Assembly (NCBI GenBank): GCA_029255685.2
Contig: CM055318.2
Coordinates: forward strand, 67,489,136 to 67,553,135
Direction of reading: 5' to 3'
From: Silene conica
Lineage: Eukaryota; Streptophyta; Magnoliopsida; Caryophyllales; Caryophyllaceae
Length of the DNA: 64,000 bases
Positions 11,133-21,895 of the stretch are shown here, piece after piece (within the stretch, counting starts at the first letter, position 1; each line of letters starts with the position of its first letter). Position numbers and translations under genes: made by a program. The notes beneath the pieces were generated by a model. That model worked only from the letters and a program-made list of their open reading frames with translations, searched no databases and had not been told where the DNA came from.

Positions 11133-11555
11133 AATAACTTAAACCACTATATGTTTAAACAGCGATTTTTGTTTGAGACGGTCTTAATTTCAAACCTTTC
11201 ACAATTCCCTTTTTATTTTAACATTATTTATTAAATCAATTATAAATGCGGTCTGAAATTAAAACTGTCTCGAATAAGAATTGAATTTGTGAAGTTTAAA
11301 AAGGAGACTTTAAATTTATTTGTATTCAACGACATGATTAGCTCGAAGAAACGACTCTAGAGTGACTAGTGATGGCTACAATCCATTTGGAAACCTATGC
11401 ATAAGCCGATGTATAGAGTAAGCGTGAAAAATCCAATCACGAGTCACAAGTCTCAAAAAGCTCTTAATCTTGTTATTACTAGACTTGTTCATCTGACAAG
11501 CTAAGTATTAGTCTATCAATATTGAATAAGACGCTACAGGTTTACAATACACTAA
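10661..11555. other. Gene-free AT-rich stretch with a compound microsatellite
   Basis: The only notable structure is (AAT)n(AAC)n at 11068-11138, with about 8 ATA followed by about 14 AAC units. The poly-Asn ORF across it is an artefact of the repeat. Confidence 0.65.
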
Positions 11556-11781
11556 GGCCTCGTTCTTTCTGGCTTATTTTCAGTTCGTTTCAGTTCAGCT
11601 CAGCTCTATTCAGTTCAGTTCAACTCAGTTCAGTTCAGCTCAGCTCTATTCAGTTCAGCTCAGTTCAATTCAGCTCGTTTCAATTCAGCTCAGCTCTTTT
11701 CAGTTCAGTTCAGTTCAGTTCAGTTCAGTTCAGCTCAGCTTCATTTAATTTATTTCATTTCAGTTCAGCTCGACTTTATTA

Positions 11782-11831
<50 letters not shown>

Positions 11832-12935
11832 TTATTATTATATTTATCTATTTATTATTCTATTTATTATTAATAATTACTAATTCTTATTATGATTATT
11901 ATTGTTATCATCTTGATGTGCTTCATCTTTGAGGTCATTATGGACACCAATATTGCACCCTTTTTTTTCAATTTCTTTTCGAACTGTGTCCATGAATTTC
12001 TTCCGTTCTTTATCATCCATGTTTGAATATGTTCTTCCTTGAATACTTTGATGTTTTATAATTGGAATACCAGGTTTATACATCCTAATGAAATTATGAA
12101 GTGTAAAAGCGGATACGATAATTGACATTTGATATTTCGTTGTCATTTGTGGCATGTTTTTTTAACACCTTCCACCTCCTCTTCAGCTGACCAAACGCCA
12201 TTTCAACTGTCATCCTCAAAGATGAATGTCAATAATTAAAATGTTCAAATATTCCGCTAGGAGGTGCATGCTTATATTTAGGCACATGGTTTCTTACGTT
12301 TGGATGGCTAATAGGAGACAAATACCCAAGTGTATTTGGGTATCCCGAATCTACCAAATAATAATTACCTATAAATGTTTATATATAAAAATAATTAATA
12401 TTTAGATAATAAAAAAATGAAATACATGCCACATTTACCACATTTAGACGTAAAATGTTTAGATAATAAAAAAAAATATGTTAATTAGACGTAAAATATT
12501 TAAATGTTGCTTTTGTTAATTTTAAAACACAAGAAAAGAAAAAAGCAAAGTCCATTAGAGTTTACTACAAAAAAAATACTTAAAAATTAATATTTTTTTA
12601 ATATAATTGTTTTTTAAAAAATCGCAAATTTGTATTAATCAAACATTTCTTTAATATTATTATTATTATTTAGTATACTTTAACTAAACTTAAGTTATTT
12701 CTATTAATTTCAGCTTCATTTAGCTCAGTTCACTTCAGCTCGATTAAATTCAGCTCAGTTCAGTTCAGTTCAGTTCAGCTCAGCTTGATTCAGTTCAGCT
12801 CAGCTCAGTTCAGTTCAGTTCAGTTCAGCTCAGCTCGATTCAGTTCAGCTCAGCTCAGTTCAGTTCAGTTCAGCTCAGCCCCATTCAGTTCAGCTCAGTT
12901 CAGTTCAGCTCTAAAAAGCCAGAAAGAACAGGGCC
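11556..12935. mobile_element. PIF/Harbinger-type element, copy 1 (1380 bp)
   Basis: The left end is GGCCTCGTTCTTTCTGGCTT and the right end is AAGCCAGAAAGAACAGGGCC. TAA lies on both flanks (11553-11555 and 12936-12938). Inside each terminus lies an array of TTCAG/CTCAG pentamers (about 11580-11770 and 12710-12910), which resemble transposase-binding subterminal repeats. A (TTA)n microsatellite lies at about 11777-11838. The middle holds the 3' part of a DDE_Tnp_4-type transposase on the minus strand. The Ser/Phe/Gln-rich ORFs across the arrays only read the pentamers. Copies 2 and 3 share the same layout. Confidence 0.85.
11880..12365 (-). pseudogene. PIF/Harbinger transposase C-terminal fragment (copy 1), broken
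   Basis: Read on the minus strand from about 12365, this encodes DSGYPNT... then HAPPSGIFEHFN-like, TFGQLKRRW and HNFIRM-like sequence. These are typical of the C-terminal half of HARBI1/DDE_Tnp_4 transposases, including the second catalytic Asp (DSGYPN) and the Glu (VEMTFGQ). Relative to copy 3 it has a TGA stop at 12229-12231 where copy 3 has CGA (Arg), and one extra A in an A-run at about 12157-12163 that shifts the frame. The N-terminal half, with the first catalytic Asp, is absent. It cannot make an active transposase. Confidence 0.8.
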
Positions 12936-12938
12936 TAA

Positions 12939-13883
12939 TTTTCATTTCAGTTCGACTATTTTGTTCAAGTTTCAAACGGCTTTGTATCACTATTTAAAAA
13001 TAAAATATTATAATTAGTGTGCGTTGTTTTACTATTTTTTTATCAAAAAATGATTTTTATAAATAGGTCATATTATGACCTGTTTGAAGTCTCAAAATGA
13101 AAATAAGAAGTTGTTTGGTTTGCTAGAATCGAAGTTTCAAGGAAATAACAATTCACATGAAATAAAAACAAAGCGTTTGGTTGAAACGTGAGAAGTGAAT
13201 TCCATAAGAATTCTCACTTACCTAGGGGGATAGGTAATCAACTTCCCCATTATGGAGGAATTGGAGTTCCTATGAAACTCCAATTCATGTGATTTTGATA
13301 AAACAAACAACCCACCAATTTTACAAATCATAGGAATTGCCATTTTGTGTTTTTATGTTGGGTAATCAACAACCCCTAAGAGTCTAAAAAAAGACCTTTT
13401 GTCTAAAATATGCATGTTTGGAAGAAAAAAAAGGAACATACATACCTTTCCTTGTTTTTGAACATATAAATATTTTTTTCTAGTTTATTACCTCAAACTA
13501 TATTGGTTTTTGAGCATAATAACATATGCGTATTTTTTTGAGTTTATTAACTCAAATTTTATTTGTTTTTTTAGTATCTGTATTTTTTCTGAGCTTATTA
13601 AAGTTTATAAGTTAAATTTTATATTTTTTTTTTCCGTCAAAACTAAAATTTAACTAAGTTTATAGGTAATGTTTTTGAGTTTTAGTGTAATTTTTTGAGC
13701 TAAATATTTTAATAATTAAATTCAGAAACTTTATAACAATACTCATAGTGCTTAAAACAAATCTCAAAAATATTATTATAATGCTAAAAAACTATAAAAC
13801 TGGTGCTATTACATCTAAGACATGATCGTCATACTATATGGAGTACATGACAAATTAACAATAGTAGCATGGATCTATTCATT
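12939..13883. other. Gene-free stretch with a possible GTTTGGTT-type MITE
   Basis: TTGTTTGGTTTGC near 13111 and AAAACAAACAA near 13300 could be a weak inverted terminal pair. Between them is a clear hairpin (GAATTGGAGTTCC...CTCCAATTC, about 13257-13287). No coding sequence is visible. Confidence 0.4.
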
Positions 13884-14310
13884 AGACCATCCCCAAGCAA
13901 GGTCATGAGGGTGGTCATGACCTTGTTTGGTCATCGTTAGTAGGATAATTAAGTTAATTAATTGATGACCATTTTGCTAATTTGTGACCATATCATCAAC
14001 CAAGGTCAATTTGTGACCATTGTTGAGCATTTGTGACCATATTTGTGACCACTATGTGGACAATTTTTATTGGTTCAAAAATAAAAATAAAATAAAGTGA
14101 TTGGTAAAAGAGATACTCCGTATTTTGGTGGATAGAAATTGTGATAAATGATTGAAAATGTTGGAAAGTGGAAAAATGATTGGCTTGATGACCTAAATCG
14201 TGACCTTTTCTGCTTGGGAGGATGAATGTAGGTCAACGTAAATAAGGTGAGATTAAGAGTAAAATCGAGTCGCGACCTAATTATCGCGACCACTGCTTGG
14301 GGATGGTCTT
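13884..14310. mobile_element. MITE with TAGACCATCCCCAAGCA termini, copy 1
   Basis: The left end is TTAGACCATCCCCAAGCA; the right end, TGCTTGGGGATGGTCTTA, is its near-perfect inverted complement. The interior has repeated GTGACCA and TGGTCA motifs and no coding potential. The same family occurs at 15327-15743, 30235-30588 and 30596-30935. Confidence 0.75.
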
Positions 14311-15326
14311 AGTTTTCCATGAGAGATAATATGACTGTAAAAATATCCATATTCTTAAATACTTATTTTTCAATTGTGTCTATGCACAAATTATTGTTTA
14401 AGATAGATGTTTCGTTTAAAGTTTAAGATGAGTTAATTATACTCATGTGGGATAGATAAAACGAGAATCTATTGAAAAGGGTAAAAAGCTTGTCCAATAT
14501 ATTATGTGTTGAAATATTTATCTTGTTTAAAATTTATAACAATAAGTATCGTTTTTGAACAAGAATAGCGGCTGTTTATGTGATTAAATCAATTGTCACA
14601 TGTTTTTGGTTGATTGATGTCTTATTGTCACATGTTCGATTGTGTGACGGTGAATCTGATTATATGAAAATTAAACTTCGGTGCAGAAGTTATTTTAACA
14701 TGGGTATATTACTATACTTATCTAAAAATAGAATAAGAAAGAGCAATTTCCATGAATAAATATGCAATTTTCATAAGTTATCATTGTAACTGCTAAATCC
14801 CGTACATAATTTTATATGCCTCAAACACTTTTTCACTCTTTTCCATCATTACCCTTCAATTAAAAAGAAAAAAGAAAATGTCAACATTGTCATCCCCGAC
14901 CACCCTTCTGCCTTCCTCTTCACCATCCCCGACCACCCCTCCCCAGCACCGAGCACTCTAATGATCCCGGCGTTGTAGATCACCCCGTATGTGTGCCATC
15001 TACCATACTTAATTAATACGTAACCCGTCAAATCTTCGCAACTGCTTCTCCGTCGACAAACCCTACCCATGTCACCATTGGCTTACTCACATATAAAGAT
15101 AAGACAAAAGCTAAGTGCCTAGAGAGTAACATTCAATTTTGTCTTATTTACCAATATGAATAATATTTGACTCGTCGCAATCTTGTAACGGATATAACCA
15201 TCACAAGGAAGACTTGCTGACATTATTCTAGTCTTTTATCAAAATCCTCTCATTTATCGGTTCACTTCTTTCGTTTATCTAGCGTCCATTTCATGACATC
15301 TCGCCTAACCTGTGTCAATTTCCATG
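14311..15326. other. Gene-free stretch
   Basis: I see AT-rich DNA with a CT-rich patch at about 14880-14960 and no convincing exon, RNA gene or terminal repeat. Confidence 0.6.
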
Positions 15327-15743
15327 TAAGACCCATTTCAAGCAAGGTTATTATAAGGGTGGTCGTGACCTTATTTGGTCATAGAACGATGACATGATTA
15401 AGTAAATTAATTGGTGACCACGTATCATAATTTGTGACCATATACTCCACTAAGGTCAATTTTTTACCATTGTTGAACAAAATTGAACATATTTGTGACC
15501 GCTTACGTGTACAATTCTTATGGGCTCAAATTGAAAAAACAATAAAATGATTGATAGGGGAGAAATTTTGGTGGGGTAGAAAATGTGGTAATGATTGTAA
15601 AGGTTGAAAAAAAAAGATTGAGTTGATAACCTAGATCGTGACCTTCTGAAGGGTGAAAGTAGGTCAAAATCACAATAAGGTGAGATTAAGACTAAAACTG
15701 GATCTCAACCTAATTATCGTAACCACTGTATAAGGATGGTCTA
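15327..15743. mobile_element. MITE of the GACCATCC family, copy 2 (diverged)
   Basis: Termini TAAGACCCATTTCAAGCA and GTATAAGGATGGTCTA are eroded versions of those at 13884-14310. The interior lines up over its length (GGTGGTC..TGACCTTATTTGGTCAT, TTGTGACCATA). It is an older copy than the one at 13.9 kb. Confidence 0.65.
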
Positions 15744-16430
15744 ACTCGAAACAAAGAGTCTCACTTGTGACTGCTGAAAACGGATAGTTATTCTCTCACA
15801 AGAAGACAAGTGAAATAAAATGAATAATTTTATAAATCATGTTACTTATGTTATGTGAGAGGGACATTATTTATTTTTAATTTATGGCGAATAGGGTTGT
15901 CTTCCATGGACAATTTGTGAACTCGGAAAAGCTAGTGATCCAATTTTAAACAAAAATTATTGTGGTTAAAAAAAGTGGCAGGTGCCCAAGTTGGATTATT
16001 TGGACGTGAGGTTTGACGTTTGACGTTGAGATTTACTCCGTATTACTCCGTAACTTGCATCTCCTTTGGGATTTCCAAAAAAAGTGTAAAACCCATGGTT
16101 TTTACCTTTTTACCGTTGACGTGCACTTTGTTATGGACTAGATAATTCGGAGTAGCATATCTCTTACAAATTTGTGATGTGTCGAATATAGTCCATTTAA
16201 GAGATACAATTATTTCATTTATTTGCAATTTTCTATAAATTATTATTATTGTCCTATCTAAACAAATGAGTATACTTAACCCGTTGCAGGCTTAACGACG
16301 TAGAAGGTACAAAGAGGCGTCAAAACACCTATTTGAGAATTAATTATAGATTCCCTATAATATACGTGTGATTCATGAATTTTTATTTCTTTTAATTAAT
16401 CGTATTATTTATAATTTTAAATTAATAGCT
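15744..16430. other. Gene-free stretch
   Basis: AT-rich DNA. The ACTCCGTATTACTCCGTA doublet at about 16034 is a small local repeat. No gene is visible. Confidence 0.6.
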
Positions 16431-17169
16431 TGTTAGAATATAAAACGAATCAAGGAACTTCAACCATTGGCTTAAACTTTTGGTTGAGTTGGTTTCTTGA
16501 CATGGTATCAAAGCCCGTGTGACTGAATGTCACGGGTTCGAATCCTGACAACCCCAAAACCCCTCAAAAACCACGAAGTGGAAACCCGCACACGGTATGA
16601 GGGCTTAAGGTTTTGGTTGAGACGATTGCGGGACAATGTATTATAAATACATCGTCACAAATCTTTCTTTATGTTATTCTCCCTTTATACTCTTAACACT
16701 CCCCCTCACACGAAGACCTTTTTTTTTGGGCTTGAAGTGTGGGTGTAGGCGAGATTCCCTTGCCTGTTTTGATTATCCACTTTGGAATGGAGGGGGTGGG
16801 ATTTGAAGCCGTGACATTTGGTCACATGGCTCTGATACCATGATAGATGAACCGTCTCAACCAAAACCTTAAGGTGATGGTTGAGGCTCAACTATTATTA
16901 ATATTCCTAATACGCTCCCTCACTTTTGCACAGGCTCCCCCATACCGTGTGCGGGTTTCCACTTCGTGTTTTTTGAGGGGTTTTGAGGTTACCAGGATTC
17001 GAACTTGTGACCTTCGGTCACACTGTGTCTGATACCATGTCAGAAACCAACTCAACCAAAAGTTTAAGCCGATGGTTGGAGTTCCTTAATTCGGGAGTGT
17101 TAGAATATAAAACGAATCAAGGAACTCCAACCATCGGCTTAAGCTTTTGGTTGAGTTGGTTTCTTGACA
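16431..17169 (+). mobile_element. TRIM-type miniature LTR retrotransposon with internal palindrome (739 bp)
   Basis: Two direct 72-bp LTRs (16431-16502 and 17098-17169) begin TGTTAGAATAT and end TTTCTTGACA, obeying TG...CA. The flanking 5-bp target duplication is TAGCT (16426-16430 and 17170-17174). The LTR is followed at once by TGGTATCAAAGC, a near match to the primer-binding site for initiator Met tRNA (usually TGGTATCAGAGC). GGGAG precedes the right LTR as a short polypurine tract. There is no coding capacity, as expected of a TRIM. The interior contains an inverted, partly matching copy of LTR plus primer site (about 16850-17097, CTGATACCATG at about 17031-17041) and a further inverted primer-site-like segment (GCTCTGATACCATG, about 16829-16842). 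Confidence 0.8.
16503..16557 (+). promoter_or_regulatory. Primer-binding site and tRNA B-box-like motif of the TRIM
   Basis: TGGTATCAAAGC abuts the left LTR. About 20 bases further on lies GGTTCGAATCC, an exact match to the RNA polymerase III B-box consensus. A comparable block (GGATTCGAAC on the plus strand, about 16994-17004) accompanies the inverted copy. Whether it drives transcription is unknown; I could not define a matching A box. Confidence 0.45.
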
Positions 17170-17174
17170 TAGCT

Positions 17175-18227
17175 TATTAAGTTTTTATATTTTCGTCCTT
17201 GTACTTTAATTTGGATTTTTTTAAAAATTATTACATTTATCAAATGAATTGAACAGTGTTATAAAATATGTCTTTTATTGAATCTTTTTAGAACAAAACT
17301 AATGATATTATTTTGTTTATTTTTATTAAAAATATATTTTTTTGCAGCAACTTGTATTATTAAAATAATGAATTTTATCGGAAAAAAAGATTAAAGACAA
17401 GTTTAAACGATGTTTGAAGTTTCATAAATATATCAATTGAACGGATTATACCCAATGTTTTTACCCAATATACATTGTATGCCTATAAAATACACTACAC
17501 AATTTAAGCGGGAAATTTTATAGCATCTCTTATCTTTTTAGTAGATACTCATATGAGATTTAGATCAACAAGTCTTGTTTGGGACTGTCAGTCTGTCATA
17601 AACTTATAACTTTTCACAATATCTCTCATTTGTTTTTTCTGTTACTTATTGTGATTTGTGAGGTATCACAAATTTGCGAAAAAATGTTCGTTATAAATGA
17701 GTATTTTTTATCTGCAATACCATAGTGAACTAGAGTATTGTAATCTTAATACTATTACTTTTATGTGAAATCTTGTGATAATTATATACTCGAACATGGT
17801 GTTCACGGTTAAAATAAAATGAGCACAACACTAGCTCAAATTTATAAAATACTTTGCTTGTTATAATTTTCAATTTTTTTTTATCAAATGAGTCAGATTA
17901 ACAATATAATATTGGAGGAAAGAAAATTTGAATTTGTAATCTGTATCACTATACTCTATCTTAAATTATTAACAAATATGTTAAAAATATCACTAAAATA
18001 TCTAAGAGAATGGCATAGATAATCTTCTTTAAAGTTGGGATTAACAAAATTTATTTTTAAAAAATTAAATAGAACAGTCATTTTTACAGGTAACCAATAA
18101 AACTCCTTGTAAATTTATAACGGGTGATATATCTTAAGTTTATGACGGGTTAAATATATTTATATATAGTAGACAAGACAAAATTTAGAGTGTCTACAAA
18201 AAATCATACAAGTAAATAATACACAAA
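17175..18227. other. Gene-free AT-rich stretch
   Basis: No ORF, RNA gene or terminal repeat that I would defend. Confidence 0.6.
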
Positions 18228-18480
18228 TTCTCATTTAAGACGACACTATTTGTTACAAGTTAACGACGGATAGTGTCCATCTCACATAATGCATGTGCCA
18301 TGAGTCCATGACCCATGAAATAATCCATTTTCTCCCACTTGTCTTCCCACTTTATTACGGAGTATGAGAGAATTACTATTCAAATGATCCATTTTCTCCC
18401 ACTTGTCTTCCCACTTTATTATGAGAGAATTATTATTCGTTTTCAGCCTGTGACAGATAGTATCTGTCACAAGCAGAACT
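18228..18480. mobile_element. MITE of the GACGGATA family
   Basis: The left end CAAATTCTCATTTAAGACG and the inner GACGGATAGTGTCC face GACAGATAGTATCTGTCAC on the right. The middle duplicates CCATTTTCTCCCACTTGTC (about 18326-18345 and 18390-18409). The same family, in varied form, occurs at 34.9, 35.9, 36.2 and 44.5 kb. Confidence 0.5.
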
Positions 18481-18857
18481 CTTTGAAATAAATAATCTTT
18501 ATTTATCCATGTAAAATTTATTCAATAATTGATAACGAATATTGACCATCACGGATAAGACTATGGCCCTGTTCTTTCTGGCTTATTTTCAGCTCGTTTC
18601 AGTTCAGCTCAGCTCTATTCAGTTCAGTTCAGTTCAGTTCAGCTCAGTTCAGTTCAGCTCAGCTCTATTCAGTTCAGTTCAGTTCAGTTCAGCTCGTTTC
18701 AGTTCAGCTCAGCTCTATTCAGTTCAGTTCAATTCAGTTCAGCTCAGCTCAGCTTCATTTAATTCATTTCAGTTCAGTTCAGCTAGAATTTATTAAGTAC
18801 ATCCCACATTATTATTATTATTATTATTATTATTGTTGTTGTTGTTGTTGTTGGTGG

Positions 18858-18888
<31 letters not shown>

Positions 18889-18922
18889 GGTGTTGTTGTT
18901 GTTGTTGTTGTTGTTGCTTTTC

Positions 18923-18954
<32 letters not shown>

Positions 18955-19015
18955 GTTGTTTTTGTTATTATTATTATTTTATTTATTTATTTATTATTCT
19001 ATTTATTGTTATTAA

Positions 19016-19276
19016 TTAATAATTCTTATTATGATTATTATTGTTATCATCTTGATGTGCTTCATCTTTGAGGTCGTTATGGACACCAATATCGCACCCT
19101 TTTTTTTCAATTTCTTTTCGAACTTTGTCCATGAATTTCTTCCGTTCTTTATCATCCATGTTTGAATCTGTTCTTCCTTGAATACTTTGATGTTTTATAA
19201 CTGGAATACCAGGTTTATACATCCGAATGAAATTATGAAGTGTAAAAGCGGATACGATAATTGACATTTGATATTT
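19016..19276 (-). pseudogene. Harbinger transposase remnant, copy 2, 3' part
   Basis: Read on the minus strand this matches the end of the copy 3 transposase ORF (TLHNFIRMYKPGIPV, then SNMDDKERKKF and an Asn-rich tail). The remainder (5' part) continues after the LINE at 21645-21895 on the same strand. Confidence 0.8.
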
Positions 19277-21644
19277 TTTTTTTTTTTTTTTTTTTTGCAA
19301 GAAATGTTATACCCTTATTTTATTCATCCACTTGGGGAAAAACAAATAAGAGAGTTCTTACAAAGACATATCCACTATAAAATATAAGATAACTCAATTC
19401 CTTAAGCTATCAATAATATGTTGCTCTTGAAGTGGGCAACCAGGGAGTAAACGTGTTGCAACGGAGTATTTAATAGCTCTAAGAAGTTGGGTTGGTGATC
19501 GTTTCCTGTCTTCAAAGATTCTGACATTTCTTTCGCACCAAATGTAGTAGACTGAAGCTGCAATACTGCACCTAAACCATTTAGATCTCCAGTGCTTTGA
19601 ATTCTTCTTCCTAGCACTCCAATGCAATTCTTCAATGAGGCTATGACTTCTACCATTCATTTGCAACCAATCAAGAAGGGCCAGACCATACTTGATGAGA
19701 GTATGAACATTTGAAGAATAGGTGGGCATGACTTTCTAGACTGTCAGTGCAGAGACTACAACGATTGATCAGAATCATCCCTTTCCTGATACAAGAATCA
19801 ACTGTAGCTAGTTTCTTTTGACCTGCAAGCATTGCAAGGATCCCCTGGCAGGGAATTATATCTGCTCCTTTTAATGTTCTAGTCCAGTTGAGAATGGAAG
19901 AAGGATTTCTGAGAGTGTCATAGGCTTTACTGAGAGAGAACTTATCATGAGTAACACATTGCAATAAGCTAGCCTTAGCAGTTTGTATGCTGCCTGTTTT
20001 GGCAATCCAATTGTTCCTGACAGTGAGTAAATGACGAAAACTCTCAGCATGGTGGCCCCTGACTTCAATATTCCAAATATCATGGTGAGTTAGATAATAC
20101 TTTTTGAGCCATTCATGCCATATACCTCCTTTTTCTTGATCAATCTTCCAAAGAAGTTTAGTAATCAAAGCTTTGTTCCAGGTTAATAGTTCCCGGATAT
20201 CAAAACCCCCTTCCTCCCATGGGAGGCAAATACTAGACCAGCTCTTGGATACCAGTTTCCTTTGAGAGCCCCAGAAGTAATTTTTACACAACTGGTTAAT
20301 CTTTTTTATAACACTCTGAGGGAGCAAAAGATTAGAACACCAAAAGGATTCGAGCCCAAATATAACAGTGTTGATGAGCTGAATTTTACCTGCATAAGTG
20401 AGGTGTTTCACAGACCAATGTTGGATTGAGTTTTGAATTTTCTCAATCAAAGTACTGTACATATCTATGGTTATTCTTGCTGAATTGAGAGGGATTCCCA
20501 AATAACGAAAAGGGAAGTGCCCTTCTGTGAATCCAGTGGCCTGAAGAATCTGCTGCTTGACAGCATTAGTAACCCCTCCAAAATAAATCTCAGTCTTGTC
20601 TAAATTTGCATAAAGACCTGAGAAAGCTGCAAACTGATCAAGAGTACTTTTGACTGCATTAACTGAAGGAAGGTCACCACGAATGAAGATCATTAAGTCA
20701 TCAGCAAAAGTGAGATGAGTTAATTTGAGCCTCTGACATTTGGGATGATAGGACACATGCTGATCATTGCAGATGACCCTAAGGTATCTTGAGAGAACTT
20801 CCATACTTAAGACAAAAAGAGAGGGAGATATGGGGTCCCCTTGCCTTAACCCACTCTTACCCTTAAAGAAACCATGATTAGAGTCATTCAGTTTCAGGGA
20901 GAACCAAGAGCTTGTAATGCAACCAAGAATCCAGATGACGAATAGAGGGGGAAAGTTGAAGGCATGAAGCATATTTGAGACAAACTCCCATTGGAGAGAG
21001 TCAAACGCTTTTCTAATATCCACCTTAACCAAGCATCTAGGTGTAATGTATTTCCTGTCATACCCCTTAACAAGGGTCTGAGAGAGTAAGATATTGTCTG
21101 TGATGCTTCTGCCTTGTATAAAAGCTGCATGTTCTGGCCCAATTAGAGAAGGCAGGACAGATTGCATTCTTGTAGTAATAATTTTGCTAATTAGTTTGTA
21201 TAGGACAGTGCAGCATGAGATTGGTCTGAAGTCAAGCACTGAACCAACAACAGTCTTCTTAGGAATGAGGGCTATACTGGTACAGTTTGCTTGTTTACCC
21301 ATGTATCCAGTACTAAAGAAATGCTGCACACTCTTGCAAAGATCAACACCAACGGTATTCCAAGATTTGATGAAGAATTCAGAAGAAAACCCATCTGGTC
21401 CTGGGCTCTTATTAGGGTCAATAGTCTTAAGAGCATTCAAAATTTCTTCATTATTGACTGGGTGTATCATTGCAGGCCAGTCTTCAGTGTTAACACATGA
21501 GAACTTGGATATGAAGTCAGCATCCAAGGTGGATACAGATTTCTTAGACCCAAGTAAGTGTTCATAGTAATCAATAAAGGCTTGAGCCACATTATGCTTT
21601 CCTTTCCTAATATGACCATTAGCATCATGAATTTCTCCCAAGAC
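19277..21644 (-). mobile_element. 5'-truncated L1-type LINE inserted in Harbinger copy 2
   Basis: The element lies on the minus strand with its poly-A tail at the left (T-run 19277-19296). A 16-bp target duplication, TTGACATTTGATATTT, flanks it (19261-19276 and 21645-21660), the length expected of target-primed reverse transcription. The 5' end is truncated inside ORF2, so the endonuclease and ORF1 are missing, as in most LINE insertions. Confidence 0.9.
19394..21641 (-). pseudogene. LINE ORF2 fragment: reverse transcriptase plus zf-RVT, frameshifted
   Basis: A 656-residue open frame (21641 down to 19671) begins just after the lost endonuclease (GEIHDANGHIRKGK) and contains the non-LTR reverse transcriptase with its usual blocks: KSPGPDGFSSEFF, DFRPISCC, QGRSITDNILL, VKVDIRKAFDS, GLRQGDPISPSLF, FADD (catalytic Asp pair) and FRYLGIPL. 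A zf-RVT segment follows (CSLC..., SHAHLFFKCSYSHQVW). At about 19680 the frame is lost after HQVWSG; reading resumes in another frame as LLDWLQMNG to 19394 (YYIWCERNVRIFEDRKRS). Known role: copying its own RNA at a nick in the target. This copy cannot do so, since the endonuclease is missing and the frame is broken. Confidence 0.9.
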
Positions 21645-21895
21645 TTGACATTTGATATTTCGTTGTCATTTGTGGCATATTTTTTAACACCTTCCACCTC
21701 CTCTTCAGCTGAGCAAACGTCATTTCAACTGTCATCCTCAAGGATGAATGTCAATAATTAAAATGTTCAAACATTCCGCTAGGAGGTGCATGCTTATATT
21801 CAGGCATATGGTTTCTTACGTTTGGATGGCTAATATGAGACAAATACCCAAGTGTATTTGGGTATCCCGAATCCACCAAATAATAATTACCTATA
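21645..21895 (-). pseudogene. Harbinger transposase remnant, copy 2, 5' part
   Basis: The minus strand encodes a DSGYPNTLGYLS-type start, the TFAQLKRRW-like core and then the LINE junction. It shares with copy 1 the TGA at the position of the copy 3 Arg codon (here 21751-21753). Confidence 0.75.

Noticed and set aside
11028..11234. Poly-Asn ORF
   Set aside because: Reads an (AAT)n(AAC)n microsatellite.
11522..12997. ORFs rich in FSSVQFSS-type repeats (also at 18542-18796 and 25641-25838)
   Set aside because: They simply translate the TTCAG/CTCAG pentamer arrays of the Harbinger elements; there is no start context, no conservation and no domain.
16500..16560. Possible tRNA gene
   Set aside because: A B-box is present, but no cloverleaf with acceptor and anticodon arms can be drawn; the TGGTATCAAAGC part is better explained as a retroelement primer-binding site.
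18833..19015. Poly-Leu ORF that looks like a membrane protein
   Set aside because: Reads the TTG/TTA microsatellite of Harbinger copy 2.
21094..21567. Plus-strand ORF of 157 residues inside the LINE
   Set aside because: Antisense of the reverse transcriptase frame; no domain.
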